A program made the translations under genes and the position numbers. A stretch of DNA of 64,000 bases from Tritrichomonas musculus (lineage: Eukaryota; Parabasalia; Tritrichomonadida; Tritrichomonadidae): NCBI GenBank assembly GCA_039105265.1, contig JAPFFF010000002.1:9424001-9488000 (forward strand), written 5' to 3'. Positions 62,124 through 64,000 of this stretch are shown here, in pieces. The notes under the pieces are model-generated. The model had not been told where the DNA came from, made no database searches, and saw only the letters and a program-made list of their open reading frames with translations. Positions within the stretch are counted from its first letter, which is position 1, and every line of letters begins with the position of its first letter.

Positions 62124-64000
62124 ATGTCGTATCCTAAAATAAAAACATTTTATTATGAATTTATGGATCCACTTTTTTCAGGCTGTGTTCGAATAGATGT
62201 CAGCAAGTATCCCACAATATATGATTTCAGAAAAGTTGTTGCATCAATATTTAATATTTTAGATTACAACCTAATCTTAAAAAATCCACCAGACGAAAAA
62301 CAATTAGATAAATTAAGAGAAAATTATACATTTCAATTGATAATAAAAAATCGTTGTACAGATGTTGAATTTGTTTTTCCAAACAGGCAAACCATTCTAA
62401 TTGAAGATTGTTATAAGAAGGATTACTTTGAAATCATCAAGATATTCCAAAAAAATCACATTTTTTTTTCAAAAAAGTGCATCAAGAAACACATTCATTT
62501 TCTAGTTTTTGGCAAAGAACTACCTCACATTGAGTTTCCATTTTTTGCAATTCCATTGAATTCTTTTATAAATGTTCAAATGAGTTGTGATGTTATTGTT
62601 CTAAATTATGGAGAAAATTCATTCATATTTCGCGAATTTGAATCAGCAGATAAAGCATATAAACTCATTCAAAAAGTTTATAAAAACTGTCACTCTGTCT
62701 CAATTTTAAATGAACAAAATGAAAAATTAAACTATTGTGATGAATTGACAAACAATGAAAGATACCAAATTCAAGTACTTTTTATGATAAAATTTCAAAA
62801 TGTTGGAACAAATTCAGAGCTTATTCAAAAAGTGGATTATTTTTCAACTGTTTTTGATGCTCAAAAAATTCTCTCAAAAATTTATAACAGATATGAGCCA
62901 GAAAACATTACTATTTATGATGATGACATGAATATAATTCACAACAAAGAATTGTTATTAATAAACATTCATTCTTATGATGAGACCTTTAAATTCAAAA
63001 TTGATTTCACGGCAAATCGACCGAAAAATGAAAATGATAAAAAAATAGAAATAAAAAGTTATTCAAAAACTCCTGATAGGCAATATAAACCAAGTCCAAA
63101 CACAATTGATTTAGATATTGTTCTAAAGCAGCCTTTTTTCTCAAGAACGCCAGACATTGTAAGTAAGAATAGATCGTACCAAATAATCGAGCCACAATTC
63201 CAAAGAAAACTAAATGACGATTATGAAGATGAATATGATACAGGCAGCAATCTTTTTTATCACACAGATAGCGATGAATATAGTGATGATGATGATGATG
63301 ATCAATATTCATCATCGCAGCCATTGAATTTAAAAATAAAAATGCCATTAGTATTCAGTAATTTTGACAATAGTTCAAGCGACGAAAGTGATGTAAAGCA
63401 TCCACCTAAGAAAGCTCTAAATATAAAGTCCATTTATGATATCTATAATGAAGAAACAGACGATGAATTAAAAAAATATAAGAAAACAAAACATGCAGCA
63501 TCCAATGTAAATAAATCTAAGCCAATAATTAAAAAGAGGCAAAAAACAGCAGACGATAATTCTTATTCTGATAATAAAGATTCTAGTGAAGATGATCATC
63601 ACAACAAATATGAAATGAAGCGAAAGCAAGAAAAAGAAAAAAATCAAAATAAAGTAAAAAGCAAACATGCAAAATCAACAGATGATAAAGTCAAAAGCGG
63701 CAAGGATCACTCATCAAAGATTAAAAATAGACCTAATAAAAAACTTGTAGATTTTGAAGAAGAGGAAGAATTTGATGATCATCATCATCATTCCAATGAA
63801 AAACAGAGGCCAACTAAAATTGATCATTTGAACAAATTACAAAAAAGAGACAAAATTGAATTAGTAAGAAAAACTAAGTCTAATGATAACGTTTCATTTG
63901 AAGAAGAGGAAGAAGAGTGCCATAGTAATTCGACAGAGATCAAAGTTGATTTGTCAGTGTCTAATTCTAGCCAAGTTGCGAGTAACATTTATGACGAGTA
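62124..64000 (+). CDS. Large protein with ubiquitin-like-looking modules and charged tail (incomplete at window edge)
   Basis: An open frame from MSYPKIKTFYYEFMDPLFSG to the window end, at least 625 residues. Residues ~1-290 appear to hold three related modules of 70-100 residues, each with the pattern beta-strand, then a helix (YDFRKVVASIFNIL; ADKAYKLIQKVYKN; FDAQKILSKIYNRY), then a short strand and a final strand (YTFQLIIKN; YQIQVLFMI; FKFKIDF). This resembles the ubiquitin-like fold, but no diagnostic sequence motif is present. From ~300 on it is disordered: runs of Asp, Ser and His (YSDDDDDDQYSSS), many Lys/Glu stretches and acidic patches (FEEEEEFDD). Nuclear or scaffold proteins often look like this. 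Function unknown. Confidence 0.7.
   Translation, partial: MSYPKIKTFYYEFMDPLFSGCVRIDVSKYPTIYDFRKVVASIFNILDYNLILKNPPDEKQLDKLRENYTFQLIIKNRCTDVEFVFPNRQTILIEDCYKKDYFEIIKIFQKNHIFFSKKCIKKHIHFLVFGKELPHIEFPFFAIPLNSFINVQMSCDVIVLNYGENSFIFREFESADKAYKLIQKVYKNCHSVSILNEQNEKLNYCDELTNNERYQIQVLFMIKFQNVGTNSELIQKVDYFSTVFDAQKILSKIYNRYEPENITIYDDDMNIIHNKELLLINIHSYDETFKFKIDFTANRPKNENDKKIEIKSYSKTPDRQYKPSPNTIDLDIVLKQPFFSRTPDIVSKNRSYQIIEPQFQRKLNDDYEDEYDTGSNLFYHTDSDEYSDDDDDDQYSSSQPLNLKIKMPLVFSNFDNSSSDESDVKHPPKKALNIKSIYDIYNEETDDELKKYKKTKHAASNVNKSKPIIKKRQKTADDNSYSDNKDSSEDDHHNKYEMKRKQEKEKNQNKVKSKHAKSTDDKVKSGKDHSSKIKNRPNKKLVDFEEEEEFDDHHHHSNEKQRPTKIDHLNKLQKRDKIELVRKTKSNDNVSFEEEEEECHSNSTEIKVDLSVSNSSQVASNIYDE

Noticed and set aside
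1-64000. tRNA, rRNA or snRNA genes
   Set aside because: No cloverleaf, A/B box pair or conserved rRNA stretch was recognised by eye; a covariance-model scan would be needed to exclude small RNAs.

Overview
This window is about three-quarters A+T by eye and uses TAA, TAG and TGA as stops (standard code). It reads as nuclear DNA of a trichomonad, most likely Tritrichomonas (T. foetus or a close relative). The grounds are a Maverick/Polinton, DUF3447-ankyrin proteins, BspA-like LRR_5 repeats, Sel1-repeat kinases, a saposin-domain secreted protein, a clan CA cysteine protease and bacterial-type LD-carboxypeptidase and GH3 genes. The species is inferred from gene content, not proven.

Layout. 1-15494: right-hand part of a Maverick/Polinton (protein-primed DNA polymerase B, integrase, fibre-like genes, an HNH endonuclease, major capsid protein, packaging ATPase, other virion genes). 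It is inserted in a Kolobok/Mutator-like DNA transposase, whose 3' part continues to 16710. 18097-22852: a 4.8-kb non-autonomous inverted-repeat transposon with 8-bp target duplications, containing a second 0.9-kb element and a 21-bp minisatellite. 22868-28073: gene A, a DUF3447-ankyrin gene split into segments. 29242-33788: a C2-like protein, a Cdc25-type phosphatase and a kinase-Sel1 protein. 35714-41126: gene B, a second split DUF3447-ankyrin gene. 41572-45119: gene C, a DUF3447/LRR_5/pseudokinase fusion. 45289-50804: LD-carboxypeptidase, Sel1-repeat protein and GSK3-like kinase. 50805-54990: DNA transposon remnants and a decayed gene that resembles a BTB-type family. 54993-58798: four-module saposin protein, GH3 fragment and papain-like protease. 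58827-61449: mariner-like and hAT-like non-autonomous elements. 62124-64000: a large unfinished gene with ubiquitin-like-looking modules and an acidic/lysine-rich tail.

The most unusual signal is in genes A, B and C. After an intact ~360-codon first exon, genes A and B continue as 20 isolated ankyrin segments. Nearly all are exactly 99 nt (33 codons, one repeat), all are open, and they are separated by 40 to 1789 nt of AT-rich DNA. The interruptions fall at the same residue boundary each time (after position 33, before the N/Y-K-T start), phase 0, and the last segment of each gene has its own stop. I see no GT...AG or trichomonad branch-point consensus. The spacers instead look like degenerate tandem arrays of a ~25-nt unit, in the same orientation relative to all three genes. 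This looks like a non-canonical intron-like system, or a very unusual way of breaking up repeat genes.

The host genes (kinases, Cdc25-type phosphatase, GSK3-like kinase, Sel1 scaffolds) fit signalling and the cell cycle. The saposin protein, cysteine protease and bacterial-type enzymes fit secretion and use of bacteria or host cells. Nothing suggests operons. No tRNA, rRNA or CRISPR was recognised.
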